Below are positions 12,082 through 23,700 of a stretch of DNA of 64,000 nucleotides, piece by piece (within the stretch, counting starts at the first letter, position 1; each line of letters begins with the position of its first letter). A program made the translations under genes and the position numbers. The notes under the pieces are model-generated. The model was not told where the DNA came from, did not search any database, and saw only the letters and a list, made by a program, of their open reading frames with translations. Source of the DNA: Isoetes taiwanensis (lineage: Eukaryota; Streptophyta; Lycopodiopsida; Isoetales; Isoetaceae). The stretch covers positions 415,001 to 479,000 of the forward strand of contig JAJEKV010000055.1 in the NCBI GenBank assembly GCA_021234155.1. The letters are read 5' to 3'.

Positions 12082-12559
12082 TTTTTGAGATTTCTAACTT
12101 ACAAAAATGTTATTTCTTAATCTGTATTGCATTGATAGACCCGTGTTGAAACCAGAGAAAAAATGATAATTTATTGGAACTGGAGACTTTTGATGTGATA
12201 TTATTACAACAATTAGGTATGGTAGATATGTATTGATGAGAAGTCTATCGCAAAGTTCCATCACTGTACAATATGTGGCATTGGATTTAGCATTTATCGG
12301 GGAGACACATGCCTCATATCCCAGAGTTCAATGCTACACCACCTGAACTCTTCCATATCAGGACTATTGTGTATAAATATTACCAAATGCTCTCACTTAC
12401 TTGGTTAATCTTTATTCCCTTTATGCAATTATGTTACTGATAAACATTTTTTTTTTATTGCTACAGTGGTACCAGCAGTGATAATTAATCTCCAAAAAAT
12501 ACCTAATGTTCCCTCTATGAAAGAAATGAGATAGTTAAACCTTACTGGGCATAGCATCA

Positions 12560-15290
12560 ATCCATGCAAATGGTGCTTTACAATGCCTTGCAACAACACT
12601 TTACAACGCCTTGCAACAACAGCTCAGTGCACTCAACGTCAAGCTTCACAATACTCCGATAGAGAACCCAAAGCTGGGGCCTTGTACCTCCTTCAATTGC
12701 TCTTAGGTACCAATTAGTTTGCAAGGCAATGTAGGATTCAAGCTTGCGCAGAGATATGAGTTATAAGCAGTACTTGTACAATTTAGATGTATGGACCATA
12801 AATATTAGCTAGAAGATGGTGGTGCCATGGCATTAATTGACCTGTGGGCCTAGCATACATATGACCATGGGCAGAAAGAACATTGCATGAATCAACCATC
12901 TTCCACCGAGCAAAGGTCTAACATTTTCAAATTATTCTGCAATAAATATTTGGAACGGGACTTTACCTACTACATAATGGTATTAGTACTTTGTACAAAC
13001 ATGAGCAAAAGCAAAATCCAGCTAAGCACACTTAAACAGAAATTTAAAATAGACCTGTAGCTGGTCGATACCATATTCAATCATTTGATCAAAAGCCTTG
13101 GCTATGTACTACACCAAATTACCTATTATAAGGCCTGCACAAAGATGTCAAGCTAAATTCAATTGCTTTAAATGTAACATCAAGGCTATATTTATTCATG
13201 ACTATCACTGAATCATCCTCTCTGCTATAACCACGTGGACTGCTATAGAGAGCACTCGATAACACAACGATTTAGAAGGCCTTTGGGCATCATAGGCATT
13301 CAAAACTAAAAAATGAATTATCAATTTGTCAGGCACACATGCTGATTGGAGCTAAGAAATAAAAGGAATGTACGATAATGAGCATCACATATTCCCTTGT
13401 GACAACTTCAAGCAGTACGACCTTATGCATTACCATGCAGTAAATGAAGGTTTCATTTGTAAATGTCACTTTAGGTCATGTAATTAGAAATCCTTATCTA
13501 CCACACCCAGGAATCTACATGTCTACATAAATAATGATGTCTGCAAGACTCTCTGCAGCTATGCAAATGAATATTAAGAATCTCCCCATTTTCAATTTCT
13601 ATGCTACTTACATTAAATTACATTAAATGAAACAAATCTAAGACAAAGAGGCCACTCACATCTATGTACCTTGGCAGGAAAAACACTCGGAAGGTCCAAG
13701 TACGCTCTCAAAGTATCAACTAAGGCTCCAAGGTGCTCCGAACCTGAATTATATATGCCCCAGCATAAAAAAGGAGTTGAGAACACAGTGAGACCATTCC
13801 ATGTCTTCCAGTTAAGGCCCTTCAAAACAGAAATTCATTTGTAAATGTCACATTAGGTCATGTAATTAGAAATCCTTATCTACCACACCCAGGAATCTAC
13901 GTGTCTACATAAACAATGATGTCTGCGAGACTCTCTGCATACCTTGGCAGGAAAAACACTCAGAAGGTCCAAATACGCTCTCAAAGTATCAACTAAGGCT
14001 CCAAGGTGCTCCGAACCTGAATTATATATGTCCCAGCATAAAAAATGAGTTGAGAGCATAAAAAATGAGTTGAGAACACAGTGAGACCATTCCATGTGTT
14101 TCAGTTAAGGTCCTTCAAAACAGAAATGAATTAAAGAAATCCAAATTAATACTGCTTCAGAGAAGGAGCACAAACCTTGGCCAAGCATCATTCATGAACC
14201 ATGTAGATTCATAATCCAAGCAAAGCAAAACTGGTTTAAAATCATGAGATTAACGAATTTAGACCACCGCAGGCTTCTCAAAATTGAAGGTAGAGGAACA
14301 TGGAGAGTCCAGTAACCTCCGTTCCTATTTGCACCAGAGGTAGATCCAATTAGTGCTGATTTTCTTGAGCTGTCTTCCTTTTGACTGGCATGAAGTCTGC
14401 CAGAATAGGCTCGTCCTCTATCCCTGCATCATAGTCACAATTCTGTTCAAGGGAATGCAGATGGACATAAAATTCTGTTAAAGTTCCACGGTCTTATTTT
14501 AACATCTCTTCACATAAGACACATCCTCTATGCACAATCCTTTCAGTCGGGGCTCCAACGGCTGTTTACACCACACAATCTTTTATTACTTAGAAAACCT
14601 TTTAAGTTCCACCTGTCCACCTGCCTCAGGGTCCACCTGCCTCAGGTCTTGCTTCCATAAACAGGTCTTGCTTCCATAAACATGTGTTGCTCTGCACGAA
14701 CGCAAGCATTTAATCATATTTATTTTCTCTGAAACAATCATGTAAAACAAATCATGCTAGTAACTCTGCGACTCTAGAGCATCCAAAGAAAGAAAAAAAT
14801 AGACCAAGAAGAGACCGACAAAATATCTGGATCTTGGATGCATAATCTGCAAAGAACCGATTAAGATGTAAGTTTAGGAAATGACATTAATAGAGAAGCA
14901 CGCACGGATCACAAAGGGCGAGAACCTTACTTCCGGCGTGTGCTTTGCAGAACTGCGTGTGTCAAAGAGGATCTGGCACATCGATCGACATAAACATGGC
15001 TCAAACAATTCATAGGTCGAATGCCCATGTAAAAATTTACTCAAGAATTATATCATGCCACAGAGAAACGGAAGAAAAGAAAAGAAATAGGAAGCTTTAC
15101 CTGCAGATCGGTAAGGGGGCTTGCTTGCAAGATGTAGTTTCTCAAGCACTTTCATTCCAGACTTTCCATGGCTATTTTAATCCGGCCACATGCAGGCCTC
15201 CATCGCCACCTGCACAATCATGCTTAATCCAATCAGTCTTTAGCGGACATGCTCTTCGCAAATGAAATCAGACTAAAAACAATTCGCCAT
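12560..15290 (-). other. Exon-like pieces of an unidentified, probably decayed gene
   Basis: Several minus-strand stretches look like exons with plausible GT-AG borders, but I cannot join them into one model. A possible start exon at 15101-15155 (MKVLEKLHLASKPPYRSAG) ends at CAG|GTAAAG. A terminal-like segment at about 14350-14445 encodes EDEPILADFMPVKRK and then a stop. A duplicated exon-like block encodes SEHLGALVDTLRAYLDLPSV (about 13680-13762 and 13935-14030), with donors GTACAT and GTATGC. A short piece near 13075-13125 reads AKAFDQMIEYGIDQLQ. An open segment near 12600-12750 includes RKLESYIALQTNWYLRAIEG. I do not recognise the family. It could be a real gene with a wrong model, or captured fragments. 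Confidence 0.25.
13455..14126. repeat. Tandem duplication carrying an exon-like segment
   Basis: Unit 1 (about 13455-13829) and unit 2 (about 13832-14126) are nearly the same. Unit 2 lacks about 115 bp found in unit 1 near 13552-13668. Unit 2 also holds an internal microduplication around AAAAATGAGTTGAGA. The open segment in each unit, on the minus strand, keeps its frame and splice-like borders. Confidence 0.85.
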
Positions 15291-15299
15291 TTTTTTGGT

Positions 15300-16085
15300 A
15301 ATCGGATTTTTTTTTCAGGTGGCAAAAATGCCCAAAACCTTAGGGAAATGAGCCAAGCAAAAAAACCAAAAAAGTTTTTCTCCAGGCCGGAAAATCCAAA
15401 TTTAAACAATAGATAATCTAAGATAGATTAAGGTGCGGGTGCATTGCCAGCACTCCGCATGACAACACGTATTATAAACTTTAATGTCTTTTATTGTTAA
15501 GTTAAATGTCATCGTACTGATAGCATAACGCTACCTTCTATATGATATGTTTATAAAGCTAATGCAGTACCCAACGAGGAGCATAAGAGCACATGTTTAA
15601 TCCTTCAATACGTTAACTAACACCACCTCTATGTAACATTATTGTCTAGATATTACTTACGTAACTGTACTTATTAAGTCCTACTCTAAATATAATTTTA
15701 CTATCGGAATTAATTTCCTTAGATCTATCTCTGACATGGACTACGGTTGTTCATGATCGTCTTGTTGAAATACTTTCTGTACTATGGGGGTCTATATGAT
15801 ATTAAAATAAAATGTGTATCAGGGTTGCTGAAAACCCAAAGTCATAAAGTGAAACTCAACGAGTCTGTGTAAGTAATGTTAAAATTTACATGTCATTATT
15901 AATACGTACATGTACTTTTGTATAACATATAGTGTCTTGAATATGTTTCAAGAAAGCTTGATATGTATCCTTAATATCACCTATCTTGATAGGTCCGCTC
16001 TCTATAAGGTGGGAAGACTTGCTCCCAACATCTCGTGTGTTGGCCCAGACCAAGAGCAGTCTTGATGCTGAGGACAGCATCATTT
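15300..16085. other. Spacer leading into a gypsy 3' internal end
   Basis: No gene was recognised. The last part, around 16055-16085, with GATGCTGAGGACAGCATC, matches the internal 3' end of the gypsy element near 54730. It therefore belongs to the element whose 3' LTR starts at 16101. Confidence 0.5.
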
Positions 16086-16100
16086 CTAAGGTGGGGAGAA
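16086..16100 (+). other. Gypsy polypurine tract
   Basis: CTAAGGTGGGGAGAA directly precedes the LTR at 16101. It matches the corresponding AAGATGGGGAGAT tract of the minus-strand element next to 54701. Confidence 0.7.
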
Positions 16101-17642
16101 TATGACGTTCCACGTATTTATATGGTATACGTATAAATATGCTGACAGGTCACGTAGTAGAAATATGCCACCATGGGGTATGTTAACCTAGGGGGTTGAC
16201 CTAAAAGGGATTAATTTAGCTATGCTAAATTAATAAGACCTAATTAAGTGTATTTTTGTCTTAATTAACCTAATTAGCTTAATTAGTTAATTAATGACAT
16301 GCCACCGGCCCGTCGATTGGGCAAGGCGGGGTTTCAATTGGGACACCCAAATTAGGGCTTTGGGCCCCAATTCAATTAGGGCGGATGGAGATGGGATGGA
16401 GGAGGAGAAGCGGCCCGGGCACCCTTGACTAGTCGAGATGGAACAACCCAAGACCGATTTGTGGTTAGTCAAGTGGGTTACTTTGTTGATCTATAGCATA
16501 GCCTCTACGTGGTGTGTTCTCTCTGTTTTTTCTCTGTGGTTTACCTGTTAGGCTAACCCTTGATTGATATGGTGAGTATTCTTATCTCTAGTCTCTGTAT
16601 GTGCTTTGGTTGATGGTTTAGTAGTTCTTTGCTTAGTTAGCACTCGGAGATGGGGGATTATGGGGGTAGAGACCTCGAGCCCATGTATTGTAGTATGCTC
16701 CTAGATGAGAGCATGTATTATTCCCATTAGATGCGGCCTGTGCACAAGATCCCACCGGGCTATGGAATCTATGGCATCATTGGAGCAACGCGGATAAAGG
16801 GTCAGAAAGTGATGAAGTGCTGGGTGGGTCTCTACCGAGCATAAAAGGCTACGGGGGAGTCCTATAGTGAGCTAGGCCTAATAGTCGGTCACGAGGGGCG
16901 GGTATGGGTTACGACACTCCCTAGGTACGAGGTGTGACCCGGGGGCATCCCACTTTAATGATAAAGTTAGGGGAGTAAATCCAAATGGTAAAGGAGGTGC
17001 CGAGGGGATCTCCTCCTCTAGCTCACCCATGGATTCACCGCGACTCGAGAGAGGAGACGCCTCTACGACCTCCCCATCGGACCCGGGGAGATGTAACCTC
17101 GGAGTAGCCCCGAAGGGGTGATTCCTTGGGATTGCGCTCTCGAAGGCTACAATGGCCATAGCTTGATTCACCTTATCCGCAGGGAAATGCGCGGGGAGGG
17201 CGGATGGAGTGGACAACCCTAGCCATCGTTTCTATGCCGATAACGCCAGGTTATACCTCTGTCTGCTGATCTCTTGAGACCGAGCCATCAGTCCATCCTC
17301 ATAGGAGTCTGAGCTGGGATAGAACCTGGGGTTTGGGGTGTTTTCCTTAGGACTAGATGCATCTTCTTTGCCATTAGTACTTAAATGGATGTGCCACCCT
17401 TCGTGGTGGTTATTTATGTATGATTTATGCTGTATGCTAACATGTGTTCACGCTTCCGTGACTTAGGAGTCCCATTGAAGGCGTGGGCCGAATGACACCT
17501 CCGTGTCCTTCACCCGGGCATCTTTCTATGGATGGTCCGAGTTAGACGGAGGGCCCTGCTCATGGTGAGCTGATTGCCATGGGAGGGGGAAGTCCCTGTA
17601 TGTATACGTCCAGAGCGCCGTATATATTCAGGGAGCGTCACA
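16101..17642 (+). repeat. Gypsy-family LTR, complete
   Basis: The LTR is about 1.54 kb, runs from TATGACGTTCC to GAGCGTCACA, and aligns along its length with the minus-strand LTR at 53177-54701. Shared landmarks include TATA-like AT-rich sequence at the start, GGGTAGAGACC-type sequence near 16670, TGCGGCCTGTGCACAAGA near 16732, and CACCCTTCGTGGTGG near the end. It is preceded by a polypurine tract, so it was a 3' LTR. The usual downstream flank is replaced by a further LTR piece. Confidence 0.8.
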
Positions 17643-17916
17643 TTATCTCTTTGTGGATGATGATGGATGGGTCACCCTTCGTGGTGGTATATTATTATAG
17701 CATGATTGTCGTATGCTAACATATGTGTATGCTTCTGTTGTATAGGATTTCCCATAGAGGACGTGGGACGAATGACACCGACGTGTTCCTCGCCCGGACA
17801 CTTGGCCATCCCAAGTGGTCCGAGTATGACGGAGGGCTTTACTAGGGTGATATAGTCGTCGTGTGGGAGGGGAATTCCCGTATTTATATGATGGCAGCAT
17901 CGTATAGATTCTGACA
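17643..17916 (+). repeat. Partial gypsy LTR (3' 270 bp) joined to a PBS
   Basis: This segment repeats the final 270 bp of the preceding LTR with substitutions (shared CACCCTTCGTGGTGG, GTATGCTAACAT, GACGGAGGGC). It ends in CTGACA directly before a primer-binding site. It is therefore the tail of a 5' LTR of another copy. Confidence 0.75.
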
Positions 17917-17917
17917 G

Positions 17918-17930
17918 TGGTATCAGAGCA
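17918..17930 (+). other. Gypsy primer-binding site (initiator Met tRNA)
   Basis: TGGTATCAGAGCA lies one base after the LTR end at 17916, the standard place for first-strand priming. Only about 130 bp of internal sequence follow before an inverted LTR piece. Confidence 0.85.
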
Positions 17931-18065
17931 TGATTTTGGTGGACCAAATCACTGCACTGACCATAATCTAACTCGTTAGTTGACGGAACTTTTTCTTAGG
18001 TTAAAGTGATTCCAACTCTATAGTTAGTATGTGAGTTCTTTAAGTGGGCGTCCCCTCTGTCAGAA

Positions 18066-18871
18066 CTGTGCGACCCAAGGAGTGTCAGACCCATACTTGG
18101 CCCACACACAGTGACCGGCTATAAGCCTAGCACACTATAGGAGTCCTGTAGCCGCGCTAGGCAGGACCCCACCCCCCGATTCACCATCATACTCGTTATC
18201 ATAGCATCCTCAGCCAGGTTGGTTCTTGGGCACAGGCCACAATTATTGGGTACTAAGTGGTCTAGCTAGAGACATCTCTATTGCTAAGAGGCTTTCAGGT
18301 CTCTACCCTTCCCTTAATTCCCAATACATGGAGGGAGCAGAAAGACAGAACATAAACACCATCTAAGTATCTAGAACAACATACGAAAGAGAATTTAATC
18401 ATTCCATCTACTTAAAGAAGTGTTAGCAGAAATAGAAGCTATCTAGGGACTAACCAGTCTCTTGGCTGGAGCCGTTGTCACGGAAGGCTTCCATAGTTGG
18501 GGTCTGTTGGCAAAGACTGGCGAAACCTGGATAAGGTTGGTAGTTGCTGCTCCTCCTCACTTCCCAATTCGAATTTGGGCAGAAATGGGGGGTAGGACCC
18601 CTATTTCTCCAACCAAAATAGCAAGTCCCCCTTGGCCAATCGATTTGGGCCAGGTGGCACCCCCTTATTGGTGAAATTTAATTAAATAGACTCCAATTAG
18701 CATAATTAGGTTAATTATGCTAATAAAATCCATAATTATCCATTAATTTTATTAGCATAGCTAATAAAATCCATTTTAGATGAACTCCAATTTGGCCCCT
18801 AGGCCTAGTTACATGCTGGCGATGTGTAATGATATGCATACGTATACCGTATAAATACCTGGAACGTCACA
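18066..18871 (-). repeat. Inverted, truncated gypsy LTR (5' half)
   Basis: Read on the minus strand it starts TGTGACGTTCC at 18871 and follows the 5' half of the LTR family for about 800 bp (compare 43762-44560). It stops near the sequence matching TCTGACACTCCTTGGGTC. It is inverted relative to the LTRs at 16101-17916. Confidence 0.8.
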
Positions 18872-20184
18872 ATTCAATTGATTGCGTATGTATTGCTTGA
18901 TAATACAATTCGATTGATGACATTTTGCTTATGTGGCCAAGTTGACTGGGTAGTCTTTCTATCAGTCCATATGGGTACATATGATATCTAACAAATATTT
19001 GGGTGTATATACTTGGTTTGTTTCTTTCAATACAGAGGTTTAGAGAGCCTTGACTTGGAGTATTGGACATATGAAAAAAAGTAGTGTTGGAGTAATGGAG
19101 GGTTATCCCAATATGGGAATTACATTGTCCAGGTTGAAGAGATTTTATCCTCTATTATAGTATTTTCAATATTCTGTCTGAAGTTTGTTGTATTCTTTTG
19201 GAGTAATGAACAAAAGCAGCTCATTATATTGCTCCTATACATTTGTAACATCCACTTTAAGAACAATCAAGACAATAGGTTTTAATTTGAACATATGTTT
19301 TTTCCATACGGAAGATGAATTTTCGTAACGTTCATTAGATGCCACTTCACTGTGTTCAAATGCCATTTCAATGTGTTTAGGTTTGCTCTACGAATAAAAG
19401 AACAATGATAAGCGGTTCATGTAACTATGTTCAACAATAGATGCATATAGTAGAAGAGCACAGTTCTGTCTCAAATGATGGATATGCGAAGGCCTTAAAT
19501 GGATGCTACAAAGTATGCAAAGGCCTTAAATTTAGGGGCTATTGATGCCCTTACCATACTCCTCTAAACGTTATTGCAATACATTCCACATTTTCAAACT
19601 CAATAAAGGTTTCTCTACGAAACAAGCATGCCAACCATCTAGCAAACTTTCCAACAGATCGTTTACATTCTAAAGGTCGGTAATACACTGTATAGTGGAA
19701 CTGATGAATTTTTAGAGCTAGACCATAACCTTAAGACACTGAGCTTTTGATCATGTACTGGAACTTCTGCTGGAACTTTTGTACAATCCATCTTGAATTG
19801 TTCAACTAGAATTGATCAACTGACAGCTTGTGCTTGCAAAATTGTAAAAGGATATATCAACTCACTTGTTTTTCAGAAATTTCAGCTTTGAAAGATACAT
19901 AAGATGCTCACTTGAGAAAAGACTTGCCACTAATGCTCTCAGACTGGATTTCAGTGGCAAACTTAGTCATACCAATATCATCTTTGACTGTTTGGTACAC
20001 AAGTGAGGGACAATTGGAAAGCAAATGAAGATAAAAGCACAAACTTATACTACTGTTCTAGCTGACAAACCAATCTGCACCTCAAACTGCTCCTTATGTT
20101 GTACTAAGAAACAGTTCTCAGAACTTCTATAGGAATACTGGACAACCACATGTCTCCTCATAGTAGCAAATAACATACAGAATT
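18872..20184. other. Spacer with no recognised gene
   Basis: AT-rich DNA with only short random frames. I saw no repeat pair or mobile-element end inside it. Confidence 0.5.
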
Positions 20185-20370
20185 TCATAACACAGAAACA
20201 CAGCAATAATGCTCCACATCTGGTGTTATAAGATAACCTTCCTTTATGGAAATAAAAAGCTGGAAGCCCTCATTCGGTAGGCCAGCATGGCTGCATGCAT
20301 AAAGCACGTGAATAAAGCTAACCTTGTCTGGAGTCATGCCTTCCATTTGCATTAACTTAAAAAATCTACA
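20185..20370 (-). pseudogene. PPR-protein fragment fused to LINE sequence
   Basis: The C-terminal 60 or so residues of an open frame (20185-20652) read FFKLMQMEGMTPDKVSFIHV, then LYACSHAGLPNEGFQLF and EHYCC. This is the canonical pentatricopeptide-repeat pattern of plant organelle RNA-processing proteins (M..EG..PD.V.F..VL.ACSHAGL..EG). Only about one and a half repeats remain before the stop. The upstream half of the frame is LINE reverse transcriptase, so this is a chimeric pseudogene and not a working PPR protein. Confidence 0.7.
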
Positions 20371-21010
20371 TGCCACGTTTACGTTGGAACATCTTGGATG
20401 GGTACCATTAATAATCAGAGCTGATGACATTGTAACATTAGAAATCCATACTCTTTTGTAGACATTTTCAGAAAATCGCAAATGGGCCATGGCTTTCTCC
20501 AGAAATTGACAACTTATAGTGTCATAGGCCCTTTTAAAGTCTAGTTTGAGAAGCATGCAATTTTGCCCAGACAATTTATTCCAGTATAGGCCTTCTGCTG
20601 CCCCTATGTAATTGTCTAGGATGTTCCTTGAGGAAGAAAAATTGAGTGACATAATTTAATGATCTTTTGAAGGTTGTCCTTCATCCTATTTGCCAAGATT
20701 TTAGCTAAAACTTCATAGCTGATATTGGTTAAAGAAATAGATCTCCAATCGGCTAATTGCAAGGGGTTATCAGATTTGGAGAGCAAGGTGATGTGGCCAA
20801 TATTGATGGCTGGGTTCAAGGTTTTAGCTTTCCATGCTCCTTATATAAAGATGACGAAATCATCTTTCATCAACACCCAACATTCAACACAAAATGCAGG
20901 TTGGAATCCATCTGGGCCAGACTCTTACCTATGGCCATAGATCTAAGTGTGTCCCAGATCTGTTTTTCACCTCGTGTACCCAATATATCTTTCTCTTTTA
21001 TAGTTTGTGA
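20371..21010 (-). pseudogene. LINE reverse transcriptase fragment
   Basis: Minus-strand pieces carry the plant L1-type signature. One at 20616-20819 reads HITLLSKSDNPLQLADWRSI and then SLTNISYEVLAKILANRMKD. The next part of the open frame that ends at 20185 carries LKLDFKRAYDTISCQFLEKA. An earlier, out-of-frame part near 20880-20930 retains a PDGFQPAFC-like motif. A frameshift lies near 20640. The catalytic YADD region is absent, cut off where the PPR fragment begins. Confidence 0.8.
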
Positions 21011-21029
21011 CTCATTAGAATCTTATTGA

Positions 21030-22101
21030 AGTAGTTATTTAGGATGCCCTCATTAACTTGATAATTATCACAAACAATAAATTGTACAACTTGCACAGAT
21101 CTTGTTTCCAATAGAGGGGTTTGCTTTCCAGGAAGTGCAACATAGAGAGAGGAGTTTGATAGGTTAGAGAGGAAAAGTACAAATGCCTTTCAAATGCGCA
21201 TTTGGACACAAGACTATGGACTTAAAACAGCCTGGCATAATATCTATATTCCATTATTTAGTGCTTAAAAGAACTTGACTTAACAAAGCTGAGTGTTTGG
21301 AATGGAACGGTTCTCCAACTCATGTTATCAAATGTTGCAACCTATATGCAAATACAACATTATGATGCTGAATGTTTGTTTGGTGTTCAATAGTAACGGA
21401 TGTAAGCAATGGACTGATATGATGATACATTCAAATGCCACGCTCTAACATTTGGGATAGCTTTGGCTTGTTAATGCACCCAAAGAAGAGTATTATGTTA
21501 CATGCAACAACCTGAAAAGCGCCATTGACTTTGGACCTCCATAGATACTCTAGTTTGTTGGCATAGATACTATGGTTTGCCAAAAGTAATGGACCAGCAA
21601 TAGGTCTATAGGCTTTCTTGCAAATCCTTCAATGCCAACCAGTATGCCAAGATTTGTAGCGACCTCTCTAATTTAGAAAGCTGAAAATTTGATCGGCTCT
21701 ATTACTTACTCCAACTGCTCTTCTAAACTGCTAAATGTCTTGGCACTGATGTTAAACTTGAACAGCAGACACAATGTAATTAAAATTGCAGCTGGTTGGT
21801 GCATCATTGCCTGGCTATAAACTTGACATGATTGGAATGGGAACAATATTAAGAAATAACCAGGGCATATGCATGATGTGCATTGTCTGTGTAGCATTCA
21901 GAACTCTATAACTGTATTGGATGTCTCTGTATATGTGTAAAGAAAATCTTTTGTGGGGCAGATTGTCATAAGGGGTACCTTCCCTGATTTTCACACTTGG
22001 GTTTGCCATTGGGCTGACACGGTTAGGCTATCTGGCTATTATAGAGCCTGAATAAATGTAATTTTTACATATTATTAATAAAAATAAAAATACCTTGCCA
22101 T

Positions 22102-22142
<41 letters not shown>
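21030..22142 (+). mobile_element. Probable retrotransposed segment ending in poly(A)
   Basis: An uninterrupted run of 40 A residues (22103-22142) follows AATAAAAATAAAAATACC, as at the 3' end of a plant LINE, SINE or processed transcript on the plus strand. The upstream kilobase has no recognised coding sequence and the 5' boundary is unknown. The start coordinate is only a guess. Confidence 0.4.
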
Positions 22143-22144
<2 letters not shown>

Positions 22145-22790
22145 TATCATTTCCTAGACTTGCTCTAACTTTTGACAGAAATTGATACAAAAGGGAAGGT
22201 TTTTTCATGTTTAACCTATCCTTCCACTTGAGAGAAAGTAACCATAATTAGAATGGTTCTATTATCGTTGTCCTCCAGATTATTCTAATATTTGGTTGAA
22301 TGCCTTTCTCCATTTTGCGCTACCTAATAAGCCATTCTCATAGCAAAGGAAGTTCCAAGGAGGAGGCTTGTTCCTAAAATCTAGCATCCTTATCTTCTTT
22401 TGCAATTGCCAGCAAATCAACTAACAAATCATAATCCTAACCATGCCTAAGCATGCTGATAGACTGAACCTAAGAATAATAAACAAAAAGTGTACCTTGA
22501 TAGAAGCAGAAGCCCAAGCCCAAAGTTAGGAGTAGATTCTTGTTTCCATTTTAAGTGCCTAAAAATAAGTATAAAGATTCTGAAACGATTTCAGCATACT
22601 AGTAGACGTGATTCGAAGGGTTTCCTAGAAGATAAGTAACCAAAATCTGGATATGTTCCCATATAGATAAGGAGCAATCGTATTCTGCATTTTCCTTCTA
22701 CAAAACACAAATAGCGTAAAGAAAAGAAAATATATATGAAAGGGAAATTGTCCCCATCGGTTCCCCTGCAAGTAGAAGCTGGATTCTTCT
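22143..22790. other. Spacer with no recognised gene
   Basis: No motif, repeat or open frame of interest was seen in this stretch. Confidence 0.5.
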
Positions 22791-22799
22791 TGCCTTTGC

Positions 22800-23700
22800 G
22801 CAGCCCTTATGATAGACACATCGCCTATTTTCATAAAGTGGTCAATATGGGTTGATAGACACATCGCCTTTTGCTCCTTTTTTGGCTTACGTTGTGGTAA
22901 TGGGCCTGCAGCCGCTCGGGGAATTTGTTGGAGGGTAAGAGATGATGGTTCGCCGGATGGAACGTCGGCAGGAGCAAAGATGCGTCGCGGTGGACACATG
23001 AGGCCGATCGTGGATACCGCGGGAGTACACGGACGCTTGCTTCCTTTGGCAAGCCGGGATCCGGCTACAGAGCAAGTCAAAACGCCCATTACAAGGAGCA
23101 CATCAACCCCGGTTGGCGGGGCCCGCAGCTCTACCTTCGTTCAGCCCAAAAAGCGGACTCATTGCCTCCATTACGACGGTGCCCACCCATCTTCGAGATC
23201 GAGGCGGGCGGTGGATTGGGGAGCCCCGCCAGATGTGCTCCTGTCGGTGTTGTCAAACGGGTGCCATTGAGGATGAGTCTCACACTTTCCGAGATGCCCA
23301 AAGATTCATCCGATCCGGCCGATATCGTTCCCCTTTAATGCGGTAGGACTTGCCCCTACATTTGCCGATGAACACACCGGCCAAGTGCTCTCGGGTCGCA
23401 TACATCGGGAGGGCATCGAATCATGCGAGCCCACCTTTGCCCACGCCCCGTTGTCCACGATCCGTGCACTACGTGCACGGTACATGAGTGTATATATTTG
23501 TGTGTTTTTGCATTTTGTATATTGGGGGGTGCTTTGTCATAGGCTGATTGTTTGCCACGGTTTTTCCCTCGAAAATCCTTCGGGGCGGGGGTTTTTTAAT
23601 CCGGGTAGTAATCCGCTTGCTGCTCTTTTGTATTGGGTCCCATAGACCGATTGGTCTCCGTGGACGATAAAAATACCTTCCTTCCTTCCTTCCTTCCTTA
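22800..23700 (+). mobile_element. LINE 3' end (5'-truncated copy B)
   Basis: This copy parallels copy A at 6690-7220. A GC-rich open frame (22809-23270) is followed in another frame by CSCRCCQTGAIEDESHTF (near 23235-23290), the post-RT zinc-binding-like segment. The 3' part has a stem-loop before GGTTTTTTAATCC (23590-23602) and GTCTCCGTGGACGATAAAA (23654-23672). It ends in a CTTC microsatellite (about 23675-23700). Its GC content is clearly above that of the flanks. It is a truncated, broken copy. Confidence 0.7.

Noticed and set aside
15886-16113. Minus-strand frame crossing the LTR start at 16101
   Set aside because: It is antisense to the gypsy 3' internal end and polypurine tract.
22625-23101. 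Minus-strand 158-codon frame with hydrophobic ends
   Set aside because: It overlaps the GC-rich LINE copy B in antisense, and no homology is visible.
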